From assembly GCF_000172415.1 (NCBI RefSeq), contig NZ_ABLD01000001.1, forward strand, positions 434,001-498,000: a DNA stretch of 64,000 nucleotides, given 5' to 3'. This DNA comes from Paraburkholderia graminis C4D1M (GTDB lineage: Bacteria > Pseudomonadota > Gammaproteobacteria > Burkholderiales > Burkholderiaceae). The notes under the pieces were generated by a model that saw only the letters and a program-made list of their open reading frames with translations, was not told the DNA's origin and did not search any database. Positions 19,230 to 27,949 of the stretch are shown here, piece after piece. Position 1 is the stretch's first letter, and every line of letters begins with the position of its first letter. The translations under genes and the position numbers were made by a program.

Positions 19230-21977
19230 TCACTCGTGCGGCGAGGTCGGTCCCGGATTCGCGGGCGTGCCTGGCCCGCCCGCGGGCTTCGAGTCGACGG
19301 GGATCTGGTCTTCCACCGGCGCGTCGCCCTTTGATGCGCCATCGGACGAAGCACCGTCGCCGGAAGCATGCGTCGAAGGTTCCTGCTGCGGTTCCTGCTT
19401 CGGCGGCTCGCCCGCTTCGACGCGCGGCGCGACGCTCTCCGGGTCCCACGTCAGCAGGTTGCGCTGCGGATTGGCGATTTCGATGCCGCGTTCGCGGAAG
19501 CGGTCGAGAATGCGCCGGTTGAATTCGCGCTGCACGCCCCAGCGAGCCGAGTCGCGGCATTGCATCTGGCCGGCCAGTGTGACGGCCGAGCCGTCCACCG
19601 CGTCGACGCCCCAGAAGCTGAAGTCGGACAGAATGCCGTCCTTGAACTTCTCCTCCTCGCGCAGGCCGGCGCCGATTTCCTTGAGCGTGTCGATCGCGAG
19701 ATCCACGTCCTGGCCGAATACGATGTTGACGCGGACAGCCGCATTGCCGATGCCGCGATTGGTGTTGTTGACCGTCGATACCGAACTGAACGGCACGGTA
19801 TACAGCGAGCCGTCGCTGCCGCGCAGACGCACCGTGCGGATCGACAGATATTCGACGGTGCCGGACACGCCCGCGAGCGTGACCCAGTCGCCGACCTGCA
19901 TCGCGTTTTCCATCAACAGAAAAATGCCTGTGATGAAGTCCTGCACGAGTTTTTGCGAGCCGAAGCCGAGCGCCACGCCGAAGATGCTCGCGCCCGCAAG
20001 AAGCGGCCCGATGTTCACGCCGAGCTGGCTCAGCCCGGTCAGCACGACGACGAGAGCGATCACGCAGAAGAGGCCGGTGCGCAGCATCGGCAGCAGCGTG
20101 CGCAGGCGCGCGGCGCGCACGAGGTCGCCGGTCGTGGTCCAGCGATCGAGCCGCCGTTCGACCGATACGTTCACGCTTTCCCACACGAGCAGCGCGATCA
20201 CGGCCGCCACGCCGATCGTGACGATGGCCGACGCGAGCCGGTGGCCGACGCTGCCGTCGCGGAACAGTTCGCCGACATCGACGCCCCATACCGCGAGCAA
20301 CGCAAGCGCGGTCACGATGCCGATGATCCACGCCACCACGCGTCGGGCGAGCGGATAGTAGCGGTACGCATGCCGGTTCACGAGCGAGCGGTCGGCGTCT
20401 TCGCGTCCGTTGAAGAGCCGCGCCAGTGCACCGAAGATCACGATGGCGAGCACGCGCGCACCCACCAGCACCGCGAGCGACGCGCCGCCCAGATGCAGCA
20501 GCGCGTGATAGCCGTTGCGCACGTCGAGCGCCCAGACGAACCACAGCGCCATCACGACGAACACCGAGAGCCACGCCCATGCATCGGCGAGCGCATTGCC
20601 GAACATTTCGAGCGATGGCCGCGTAGCGGCGCGCTGCCGGATCAGTTCGCCGACCGGCTTCGCGCATTGCAGGATCAGGATCGAGAGCATCACGTGGCCG
20701 GCGAGCGCGACGACCTTCATCAACGCGAGATGCGCGGCTTCGTTCAGGCCGAGCGATTGCCCGATTTCCGCAATCGCCGAGCCGACGCCGACCACGCTGA
20801 CAATGCGGATCACCCAGCGATGCACGAACACGGCCCACGCATCGCTCATGCGCAACAGGCGCAGACGCGGCGCGGCCGGCTGCAGGAAGAAGCCGCTCAC
20901 GATCACGATCAGGCGGCACAGCACATAAATGTCGACGAGCGAATCGAGCGCGCGGTCTGGCGGCGTGCCGTCGTCGGTGAAGATCGACATGAGGGCGCTC
21001 GCCGCGCCCACGAACACCGCTAGCGGCAGCAGGCGCAGCACTGTGATCAGCAGCGCGCGGGGCAGGCGTTGCAGGAGCGTCCAGTGATGCGTGGCGTTTT
21101 GCTTGCCTTTGGCTTCGGCCGCTTTGCCGCTGGCGGTGGACGGCGTGGGCGTTGGTGTGAGTGTTGGCGTCGCGGAAGGTTGGCCCGTTGCGGGCGTCGT
21201 TGCAGCACTGGCCGCTGCGGCGGCTTGTGCGCGGGCTGTTGTTGTGGATTCGGCTTTCGATTCCGCTTGGGCCCGTGCTTCGGCCTGCGCCTCGGCGACC
21301 GGCGGTGCGGGCAAGGGCGGTGCGGCATGCGCGGCGTCGGCAGGCTGCGGTTCGACGTCGACGGGCAAGTCGGTGCGCGGCGCGTCGGCGGGATCGCCAT
21401 GCTCGCGGCGCGCGGCCAGCGTGCGATACGCGCGGCGCAGCACACGCCGCGCGAGCCATTCGAGCACCAGCGCCGGCAACAACGCGGCCAGCAGCGACCA
21501 GGCGACGTGCGCGAGGATCGAGCGCGCTTGCGGACTGGTCGATTGCCAGTTCCACCACGCGCGCACCGAGGCGACGTCGAGCAGCGCCGTCACCGAGTTG
21601 CGCAGCGATCCGCCGAGATGGACCGCCCAATGCGCGCCCTGACGGGCGAGCTGCGAGGCCAGTCCGTTCGATTTGAACGCGGCGGGCACGAGCGACGCTG
21701 CGCCGCTCGCCGCAGCGGGCGCGGAGGCGGCCGTCGGTGCCGATGCCGGCGCACTCAGCGCGCCGGCCGCGGCGATGGCCTGCAAGGTATCGGCGACCTG
21801 CGCGCGGCGCCTGGGGTCGTTGAGAACCGAGAGCGCCTGGCGCGCCTGGTCGGGCGTCAGCGTGACGGCGGTGCCGGAAGCCTCCGCGGCGGGAGTGGCC
21901 GGCGTCACCGCGGCGAAAGCGGGCGGGGCGCCGAGAATGAGCAGAACGACGAAGCAGGCGTGTAGAAATTTGCGCAT
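19230..21977 (-). CDS. large mechanosensitive channel of the MscS family
   Basis: A 915-residue MscS-type channel. A signal peptide (1-22, ending FAFA-type PPAFAA) is followed by an Ala-rich periplasmic part, a first membrane segment, a long Pro/Gln/Ala-rich linker (about 215-300), then about ten membrane segments. The pore and beta domain come last: GVALGFGSQKLVQDFITGIFLLMENAMQVGDWV is the MscS signature. The tail (about 870-915) is Pro/Gly/Asp-rich. Length and architecture are like MscM/YbdG-YjeP giants. ATG 21977 starts exactly at the signal peptide. It should release osmolytes during osmotic downshock. Confidence 0.92.
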   Translation of the reverse strand: MRKFLHACFVVLLILGAPPAFAAVTPATPAAEASGTAVTLTPDQARQALSVLNDPRRRAQVADTLQAIAAAGALSAPASAPTAASAPAAASGAASLVPAAFKSNGLASQLARQGAHWAVHLGGSLRNSVTALLDVASVRAWWNWQSTSPQARSILAHVAWSLLAALLPALVLEWLARRVLRRAYRTLAARREHGDPADAPRTDLPVDVEPQPADAAHAAPPLPAPPVAEAQAEARAQAESKAESTTTARAQAAAAASAATTPATGQPSATPTLTPTPTPSTASGKAAEAKGKQNATHHWTLLQRLPRALLITVLRLLPLAVFVGAASALMSIFTDDGTPPDRALDSLVDIYVLCRLIVIVSGFFLQPAAPRLRLLRMSDAWAVFVHRWVIRIVSVVGVGSAIAEIGQSLGLNEAAHLALMKVVALAGHVMLSILILQCAKPVGELIRQRAATRPSLEMFGNALADAWAWLSVFVVMALWFVWALDVRNGYHALLHLGGASLAVLVGARVLAIVIFGALARLFNGREDADRSLVNRHAYRYYPLARRVVAWIIGIVTALALLAVWGVDVGELFRDGSVGHRLASAIVTIGVAAVIALLVWESVNVSVERRLDRWTTTGDLVRAARLRTLLPMLRTGLFCVIALVVVLTGLSQLGVNIGPLLAGASIFGVALGFGSQKLVQDFITGIFLLMENAMQVGDWVTLAGVSGTVEYLSIRTVRLRGSDGSLYTVPFSSVSTVNNTNRGIGNAAVRVNIVFGQDVDLAIDTLKEIGAGLREEEKFKDGILSDFSFWGVDAVDGSAVTLAGQMQCRDSARWGVQREFNRRILDRFRERGIEIANPQRNLLTWDPESVAPRVEAGEPPKQEPQQEPSTHASGDGASSDGASKGDAPVEDQIPVDSKPAGGPGTPANPGPTSPHE

Positions 21978-22606
21978 AAGGTATGGGACGGGCTGCGGAA
22001 TGCGGACGGCGGCAGGACGCATCGGCCGGTCTGGCTGTTTTGGGCCTGGGCCCCGGTCTTGACCGACACGAGTTTCGCCGTGCAAGTTCCTGAGGCGGCG
22101 GCCGCTGCGTCGTTATGGAATGCGACGCGGCGTCCGGGCTCGCGAAGACGCGTGGCGTCGCCGACGCGTCGGCAACATGCGGTAGCAAGTTGCTTGCCCG
22201 TGGGTTTTGGAGGGACGCGCAAGGAGAGGGAAGGACTCCGTTGCGTGTGGCTCAGCGGCCAACGGGGCGAGATGCCGTGAACGGATATTAGGCGATATAA
22301 CGCCAAGGACAACGCTAAGACAGCAACGCGAGGCAGCAACGCCAAGAACAACGCCGAGGCAGCAACGCGAGGCAACAACGCGAGGCAACAACGGCTGGCA
22401 CAACGGCACGCAACAACGGCAGGCACAACGCCAAGAACAACGCCAAGAACAACGCCAAGAACAACGCCAAGAACAACGCTAGGCACAACCAGGCTCGACA
22501 CCCGAAGCCTTACACCCAGCGCCGCAACCGCAAAACAACCCGCGCCAAGGGCGGACCACCAACCCTAAACTGCCCGCCCGCCGTCTACACCGACAACCAC
22601 CTAAAC
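21978..22606. other. intergenic region with tandem repeats
   Basis: About 630 bases between two minus-strand genes. It contains the promoter of the MscS gene near 21980-22200 and the 12-bp tandem repeat described separately. An open frame through the repeat translates to RQEQRQEQ repeats and is not taken as a gene. Confidence 0.6.
22293..22490. repeat. tandem repeat of a 12-bp CAACGCCAAGAA unit
   Basis: Four exact copies of CAACGCCAAGAA run from 22426 to 22473. Degenerate relatives (variants such as CAACGCGAGG, CAGCAACGCGAGG) extend upstream to about 22293 and downstream to 22490. The tract has an uneven strand composition (purine/C-rich, few T on the plus strand). It is noncoding as far as can be seen, and may form slipped structures or vary in copy number. 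Confidence 0.85.
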
Positions 22607-24058
22607 CTAAACCGAAGCCGCCGACACCAATCCATGCCCGCGCCGCTCAGCCTCGCTGTCCCCATCCGCATCCGCGCCGCCGTTCGATCCGTTGCCGCCC
22701 GAAGGCTCCGGATGCAGCCGGTCCGCGTGCATCAGCCGGTACAGCGTGGCGCGCGAGATGCCCAGTTCGACCGCCGCCTCCGACAACTTATAGCCATGCC
22801 GCTGCAACGCATGTTCGATCGCGTCTTTCTCGGCCTTGCTGCGAATTTCCGCGAGCGTGACAGCGGGCCCGTTGTCCGTGGCCGGCAAGCCGAGGTCGTT
22901 CGCGGTGATGAAACGGCCCTCGCTCATCACGACGGCGCGCCGCACGCAGTTGATCAGCTCGCGCACGTTGCCCGGCCACGCATAGTTCGACATCGCGACG
23001 ATCGCGTCGCTCGACAGCCCGCGCAGTTTGCGCGCGCCGTCCTGCTTGTACATGCTGAGCGCATAGTTCGCGAGCAGCTTGATGTCGCCGCCGCGTTCGC
23101 GCAACGGCGGCTCGACGAGGCGCAGCACGCATAGCCGGTGATACAGGTCGGCGCGGAAGCGGCCGTCTTCGACTGCCTTGTCGAGATCGACGTGCGTCGC
23201 CGAAATAACGCGGACGTCGACGTGAATCGGGCCGTTGCCGCCGAGCCGCTCGATCGTGCCTTCCTGCAGAAAGCGCAGCAGCACCGCCTGGCATTCGTGC
23301 GGCATGTCGCCGATTTCATCCAGAAAGAGCGTGCCTTCGTGCGCGCTCTCGATCCGCCCGATCTTGCGCTGAAGCGCGCCGGTGAACGCGCCGCGTTCGT
23401 GACCGAACAGTTCCGCCTGCAACAGGCTCGGCGGAATCGCCGCGCAATTGATCGCGACGAACTGCCGGCCGGTGCGCGGCGAGCGCTCGTGAATTGCGAG
23501 CGCGGTCAGCTCCTTGCCCGTGCCCGATTCGCCGGCGATGAACACCGGCGCCTCGGTCGCGCCGCATTTGTCGATGCGCCGGTACAACTGCTGCATCGCC
23601 TCGCATTGACCGACCATGCCATGCCGCCCGAGCGACGGTTCCGGCGCTACATGTCCATGCCTCAGCGACGACAGCCCATGCGCGTGGCCGAGCGCGAACA
23701 CGAGACGCTCGTTGAGCCACGGCCGCGTAACGAAGTCGAAGCAGTAATCGAGGATAAAGCGGCTGACCAGTTCGTTATCCGCCTGGCCCGGCGCGATCTG
23801 CGCGACCCAGTTGGTTTCCGGGCGACGCATGCACGCAGCGAGCGCGGACAACTGCTGTGTCGTGCAGTCTTCCGGCAGTTCGACCAGACCGACCTTGACG
23901 TTGTCGCGCTCGATCATGCGTTCCGCGCCCGCCGCGTTTTTCGCGTGCACGGCATGCCAGCCCGATGCGGCGAGGAAGTCGGCGAGTTTCTGATCGGGCG
24001 AGCTCGACACATAAAGAACGGTGCGTCCGGTGTCCGCAGATGCGAAAGTCATTTCCAT
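22607..24058 (-). CDS. sigma-54-dependent activator, VpsR-like
   Basis: A 483-residue enhancer-binding protein. Residues 1-130 form a receiver-like domain in which the usual phospho-Asp position appears to be Glu (VGLVELPED), so it may not be phosphorylated. The AAA+ domain has Walker A GESGTGKE (176-183), the sigma-54 contact loop GAFTGA (223-228) and Walker B GTLFLDEIGDMP. A C-terminal Fis-type helix-turn-helix follows (LSEAAVELGISRATLYRLM). This layout resembles VpsR of Vibrio and the related Burkholderia regulators of exopolysaccharide and biofilm genes, some of which respond to cyclic di-GMP. Target genes are not evident next to it. Confidence 0.85.
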   Translation of the reverse strand: MEMTFASADTGRTVLYVSSSPDQKLADFLAASGWHAVHAKNAAGAERMIERDNVKVGLVELPEDCTTQQLSALAACMRRPETNWVAQIAPGQADNELVSRFILDYCFDFVTRPWLNERLVFALGHAHGLSSLRHGHVAPEPSLGRHGMVGQCEAMQQLYRRIDKCGATEAPVFIAGESGTGKELTALAIHERSPRTGRQFVAINCAAIPPSLLQAELFGHERGAFTGALQRKIGRIESAHEGTLFLDEIGDMPHECQAVLLRFLQEGTIERLGGNGPIHVDVRVISATHVDLDKAVEDGRFRADLYHRLCVLRLVEPPLRERGGDIKLLANYALSMYKQDGARKLRGLSSDAIVAMSNYAWPGNVRELINCVRRAVVMSEGRFITANDLGLPATDNGPAVTLAEIRSKAEKDAIEHALQRHGYKLSEAAVELGISRATLYRLMHADRLHPEPSGGNGSNGGADADGDSEAERRGHGLVSAASV

Positions 24059-24826
24059 TACCCCCGATTCCTACTGCTCGAAAGACTGCTGTGCGAGATA
24101 TTGAAGACCGGTGTGGCGGCCTACAGTCGACGTTTGCGGCGGAGCGAGCAGGGCGCGGCGCAAGCCGCGAGGCGCCGCATTATCGCGGCAGGCGACGGAA
24201 GGTGCCTCGTGGCAACCGCCGGAGTAGTTCATCCCCGAATCACTTATACCGTTTCTTAACTCGTTCGTTTTTTTTATGGCGCTCTGACTGGCGCATGACT
24301 CAAACATAAGCGAAAGCGCTTTGGAATGCTATACAAACAAATCAGTATCGAGAAAGTTTCCCGATTTGACGTGCGCTTATTCGGCAGTCGCCTGATTTTG
24401 CAAGGCGCCGCGCGGCTAATCCGATACTGTTCGGACGGCGATACGTCAAGCCGTGTTATGCGCGCTGGAGTACACAGCGCGTGAACGAATGCGCTTTACG
24501 CATCGGCATACATCCATTTGCGATGTTTCATGCATGCAACAAAAATCGCATAAGCCTTTTCGGCCATTTTCGTGTCGCTTTTATGTGTTTCGGCGTCGGC
24601 ATTAATGACCGGGCTCGCACACAAACCGCGAAGCCGCGCGGGCGTGGCAGCGAATGGCGCTTATCGGAAGCGTGTATTCGATGCGTTAGATGCGCATCTT
24701 GCAGACCGCGTGAGCGCCCAGACGCGTCTCGAATACGAATCACCGGCGGTTTTTCAGTCGGGCGATCGGGCGGACGGTAGCGTTGCATCGTCGGCGACGC
24801 TCCGCGCGACGGCACCTGGGCGCACA

Positions 24827-24842
24827 TGGCATAGCCATTGCA
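24827..24842 (+). promoter_or_regulatory. candidate sigma-54 promoter
   Basis: TGGCATAGCCATTGCA has the GG-N10-GC spacing and matches TGGCA-N6-TTGCA; it differs from consensus at the sixth and seventh positions. Transcription would begin near 24853 and run through the stem-loop region towards the small gene at 25328. Direct sequence match only. Confidence 0.5.
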
Positions 24843-24852
24843 TTAAGGGAGT

Positions 24853-25150
24853 CGCAGCGAATCTGTTGTGCCGGTCAGTAGAGGTAACGACCGGCGCAAT
24901 AAACGACTTCGTGGACGTGGCCGGGGAATGCCATTGCGTCTACGAGGCTGCGGCGGGGCCACTGACAGACGGACGTCAAACAACACGGGGCGAACGACCG
25001 ATGCGAAGCGGTCGTTCGTCACCCGACGACGCAACGCTCTGACCTCGCCGGTTTTTTTCGTCTGTGAAGGTGCAAGTGTTGGGCCTATAACGACAGGTCG
25101 TCGCGCGGCAACGTTTGCGCGACCGACGTGCATAACAGGGAAGGGGCAGC
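24853..25150 (+). ncRNA. possible structured RNA or long leader
   Basis: Downstream of the -24/-12 match three hairpins share a GACCG/CGGTC element. The first is an 11-bp stem at 24866-24876/24889-24899 with one G-U pair. The second is a perfect 10-bp stem CGAACGACCG/CGGTCGTTCG at 24991-25018 with an 8-base loop. The third is an interrupted stem around 25097-25124 (GGTCG..CGCGC/GCGCGACC). No open frame has a convincing ribosome site here. It could be a small RNA, a long 5' leader of the gene at 25328, or chance structure in GC-rich DNA. The boundaries are approximate. Confidence 0.3.
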
Positions 25151-25327
25151 GTACGGTCTGGACCAACCGGCGCGACGAAACGGGGAGAAGGCCACAGCTC
25201 CATAAGAGAGGCACATAGCGAGGTGGACCGGGCGCCGTGTTCGCGCTTTCGCGTGGGCACGGCGGACCTGGAAGGCTGCAACGCGGCCGTCAGCGCATTT
25301 CAATGTGTCATTCTCACGGGGGATGTC

Positions 25328-25660
25328 ATGAAAGCACCTGTTTCCGGGCCGGCCCGCGCGCCGCGCCACGATCAGCCGGCCACGCCGGGTACTTGCTCTG
25401 TTACTCCTTCAGTTGCTCAATTTGCGGGCAGCGTTGTCCGTCTTCGTTACCGGGCATGCGCCGGCATGCAGCGCGCGTTGTTCGCCGCGCCGCCGGTCGA
25501 TCTGCTGACGCTCGTGATCGCCGACGCAATCAAGCGCCGCGAGCAGGCCGAGATTCAACGCCCCGCACTGCGCGATGCCTATGAATTGCCCGTTTCGCAG
25601 GAGCGCAACGCAGACCGCGATGCGGACATCCGCCGGCGCGAATACGACGATCTGGACTGA
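25328..25660 (+). CDS. small hypothetical protein
   Basis: A 110-residue soluble protein, basic at the N-terminus and acidic at the end. Middle segment: VDLLTLVIADAIKRREQAEIQRPALRDAYELP. The last residues are RRREYDDLD. GGGGGAT lies 5 bases before ATG 25328, better than the upstream open-frame start at 25223. No family recognised. It may be driven from the sigma-54-like promoter 500 bases upstream. Confidence 0.5.
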   Translation: MKAPVSGPARAPRHDQPATPGTCSVTPSVAQFAGSVVRLRYRACAGMQRALFAAPPVDLLTLVIADAIKRREQAEIQRPALRDAYELPVSQERNADRDADIRRREYDDLD

Positions 25661-25798
25661 ACACCGTTGCGCAACAGCGGGCGGCACGGGCAAGTTGCAT
25701 GAGCGCGGAAGCTGAAGCCGAAGCCCGCGCCCGCATCGTGCCCGTGGCATCATGTAAAGCCAGCTACCGTCAGCGAGCCGAATGCGGCGTCATCCACG

Positions 25799-27244
25799 AT
25801 GAACGAATTCAGCGGTCCGAGCGGCGCTTCCGCGATCTTCTCGAATCCGATCCTCAACACGGATTCATACAAGGCGTCGCACTATCTCCAGTACCCGCCG
25901 GAAGCGTCGGCGATGTTTTCATACATCGAATCGCGCGGCGGGCGCTACGACCGCACGCTCTTCTTTGGCTTGCAGATGCTCATCAAGCAGTATCTGTGCA
26001 GTCCCATTACCGCACCCATGATCGACGAGGCCAAGGCGTTTTTCAGCGCGCACGGCGAGCCGTTCAACGAAGCGGGCTGGCGTCATATCGTCGAACGTCA
26101 TCGCGGTTATCTGCCGGTGCGCATTCGCGCAGTGCCTGAAGGGTCGGTGGTGCCCACACATAACGTGCTCGTCACCGTCGAATGCGACGACCCCGAGGTG
26201 TTCTGGCTCGCGTCGTATCTGGAAACCATGTTGTTGCGCGTGTGGTATCCGGTCACGGTCGCGACGCAAAGCTGGCATCTGCGCAAGACGATTCGCGAGT
26301 ATCTGCTGAAGACCAGCGACGATGTCACGCAACTGCCGTTCAAGCTGCATGACTTCGGCGCACGTGGCGTGTCGAGCGCGGAATCGGCGGCGATCGGCGG
26401 CGCGGCGCATCTGGTCAGCTTCATGGGTTCGGATACCGTGCTCGGCGTGGTGGCCGCCAATCATTACTACAACGAGAGCATGGCCGCGTTTTCGGTGCCG
26501 GCCGCCGAGCACAGCACAATCACGGCGTGGGGCCGCGAGCGCGAGACCGACGCGTATCGGAACATGATCGCGAAGTTCGCGAGGCCGGGCGCAATCGTTT
26601 CCGTGGTGTCGGACTCTTACGATCTGTTCGCTGCGCTGAAGGTGTGGGGCACGGAGCTCAAGCAAGCGGTGCTCGACTCAGGCGCCACGCTCGTGATCCG
26701 CCCCGATTCCGGCGATCCGCGCAGCATCGTGTTGCAAACGCTGCGCGCGCTCGACGGGTCGTTTGGATCGGTGCTGAACAGCAAAGGCCGGCGCGTGCTC
26801 AACAACGTGCGCGTGATTCAGGGCGACGGCGTGAATCCCGACTCGCTCGAGGCCATACTCGCGGCGATGGACCGCGCGGGTTTTGCAGCGGACAACATCG
26901 TGTTCGGCATGGGCGGCGCGCTGTTGCAGCAGATCAACCGCGACACGCAGCGCTTCGCGATGAAATGCTCGGCGATCCGCCTCGGCGATACATGGCATGA
27001 CGTATCGAAAGACCCCGTGACGGACAGCACCAAACGCTCGATGAAAGGACGGCTCACGCTGCTCATCAATCGTCGAACGGGCGAGTACCGCACGGCGACG
27101 CTGCCGCTCGCGCCGGATCGGGACGCGCGCGCCGATGGCTCCGATTGGGACGATGCGATGGAAACGGTGTTCGATTCGGGCAAGCTGCTCGTCGATGTAT
27201 CGTTGTCGGAAATCCGGGCTCGCGCTCACGCGCACGAGGGCTAG
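25799..27244 (+). CDS. nadV: nicotinamide phosphoribosyltransferase
   Basis: Converts nicotinamide and PRPP to NMN for NAD salvage. The 481-residue protein aligns with NAMPT/NadV in order: NTDSYKASHYLQYP near the start, FGLQMLIKQYL, LHDFGARGVSSAESAAIGG, GSDTVLGVVAANHYY, the catalytic-His segment VPAAEHSTITAWG, VVSDSYDLF, VIRPDSGDP and VFGMGGALLQQINRDT. All substrate-binding motifs appear intact. It stands alone: no NMN adenylyltransferase or Nudix gene is adjacent. The ATG at 25799 has only a weak ribosome site. The length is normal for the family. Confidence 0.94.
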   Translation: MNEFSGPSGASAIFSNPILNTDSYKASHYLQYPPEASAMFSYIESRGGRYDRTLFFGLQMLIKQYLCSPITAPMIDEAKAFFSAHGEPFNEAGWRHIVERHRGYLPVRIRAVPEGSVVPTHNVLVTVECDDPEVFWLASYLETMLLRVWYPVTVATQSWHLRKTIREYLLKTSDDVTQLPFKLHDFGARGVSSAESAAIGGAAHLVSFMGSDTVLGVVAANHYYNESMAAFSVPAAEHSTITAWGRERETDAYRNMIAKFARPGAIVSVVSDSYDLFAALKVWGTELKQAVLDSGATLVIRPDSGDPRSIVLQTLRALDGSFGSVLNSKGRRVLNNVRVIQGDGVNPDSLEAILAAMDRAGFAADNIVFGMGGALLQQINRDTQRFAMKCSAIRLGDTWHDVSKDPVTDSTKRSMKGRLTLLINRRTGEYRTATLPLAPDRDARADGSDWDDAMETVFDSGKLLVDVSLSEIRARAHAHEG

Positions 27245-27415
27245 CGCATCGCGGATGCAAGCGCGGGCGCGATCATTCGATACAATCCCGCGAAACTCGG
27301 CTGATCGTGGGCGGCGCGTGCGGTTCGGCAGCCGTTTGGCATCGCGCACAATCAAACCGGCTTCCATATCGGCTTCAATACGGGCTTTTATACCGGCAAC
27401 TCAAGTACACAACAA

Positions 27416-27895
27416 ATGAGCCATCCCAACACCGAACTGATCGAGCGCTTCTACACGGCGTTCCAGCGGCGCGACGCCGCGACCATGATTGCCTGCTATG
27501 CCGATGACGTCGTCTTCAGCGACCCGGCGTTCGGCGAATTGCGCGGCGACGAAGTACGCGACATGTGGCGCATGCTCGTCACGCGCGCGCAGGATTTTTC
27601 GCTGACGTTCGATAGCATCGAAGCCGATGAACATAGCGGCCGCGCGCATTGGACCGCGGGCTATGTATTCAGTCAGACGGGGCGTCCGGTGGTGAATCAT
27701 GTCGAAGCGCGCTTTGCGTTTCGCGATGGACTCATCGTCGAGCATCGCGACAGTTTCGACTTGTGGGCGTGGATGCGCCAGGCGCTGGGCGCACGCGGCG
27801 CGCTGCTCGGATGGTCGCCGCTCGTGCATCGCTCGATCCGCGCGCGAGCGAGAAAAGGGCTCGCGATTTACCGGCGCCAGGATCATGGCGCCTGA
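27416..27895 (+). CDS. NTF2-like (SnoaL family) protein
   Basis: A 159-residue protein with the NTF2/SnoaL cone fold pattern: LIERFYTAFQRRDAATMIACYADDVVFSDPAFGEL, then the WRM helix and strands GRAHWTAGYVFSQTGRPVVNHVEARFAFRDGLIVEHRDSFDLWAW. Members act as small isomerases, hydrolases or ligand-binding proteins; nothing here fixes a substrate. The C-terminal half is basic (RSIRARARKGLAIYRR). It lies between nadV and the oxygenase gene on the same strand. Confidence 0.85.
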   Translation: MSHPNTELIERFYTAFQRRDAATMIACYADDVVFSDPAFGELRGDEVRDMWRMLVTRAQDFSLTFDSIEADEHSGRAHWTAGYVFSQTGRPVVNHVEARFAFRDGLIVEHRDSFDLWAWMRQALGARGALLGWSPLVHRSIRARARKGLAIYRRQDHGA

Positions 27896-27949
27896 CCGCC
27901 GGCTTCCGCCGATGCATTATTCTCGTTCTATCCAACAGCGGAGGCGCGT

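Larger units (their letters stand above)
24059..25327. other. 1.3-kb region without an identified gene
   Basis: No convincing protein gene is seen. Open frames on both strands are short, overlap each other and have poor composition. The part at 24240-24480 is AT-richer than its surroundings and probably holds the promoter of the VpsR-like regulator. It includes the palindrome AAAGCGCTTT near 24313. From 24827 onward there is a sigma-54-like promoter followed by several stem-loops. Confidence 0.6.

Noticed and set aside
19180..21023. Long antisense open frames opposite the MscS gene
   Set aside because: High GC creates long open frames in other phases. The minus-strand frame shows an MscS signature and a signal peptide; the plus-strand ones have none.
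22207..22482. Open frame through the 12-bp tandem repeat, RQEQRQEQ protein
   Set aside because: The frame exists because the repeat unit length is a multiple of three. There is no ribosome site and no domain.
22293..22490. CRISPR array
   Set aside because: The 12-bp units are contiguous, without spacers, and are far shorter than CRISPR repeats. No cas genes are nearby.
24868..25218. Basic 116-codon frame in the gene-poor region
   Set aside because: No ribosome site; composition rich in Arg, Gly and Thr; overlaps the stem-loops. Kept as possible RNA rather than protein.
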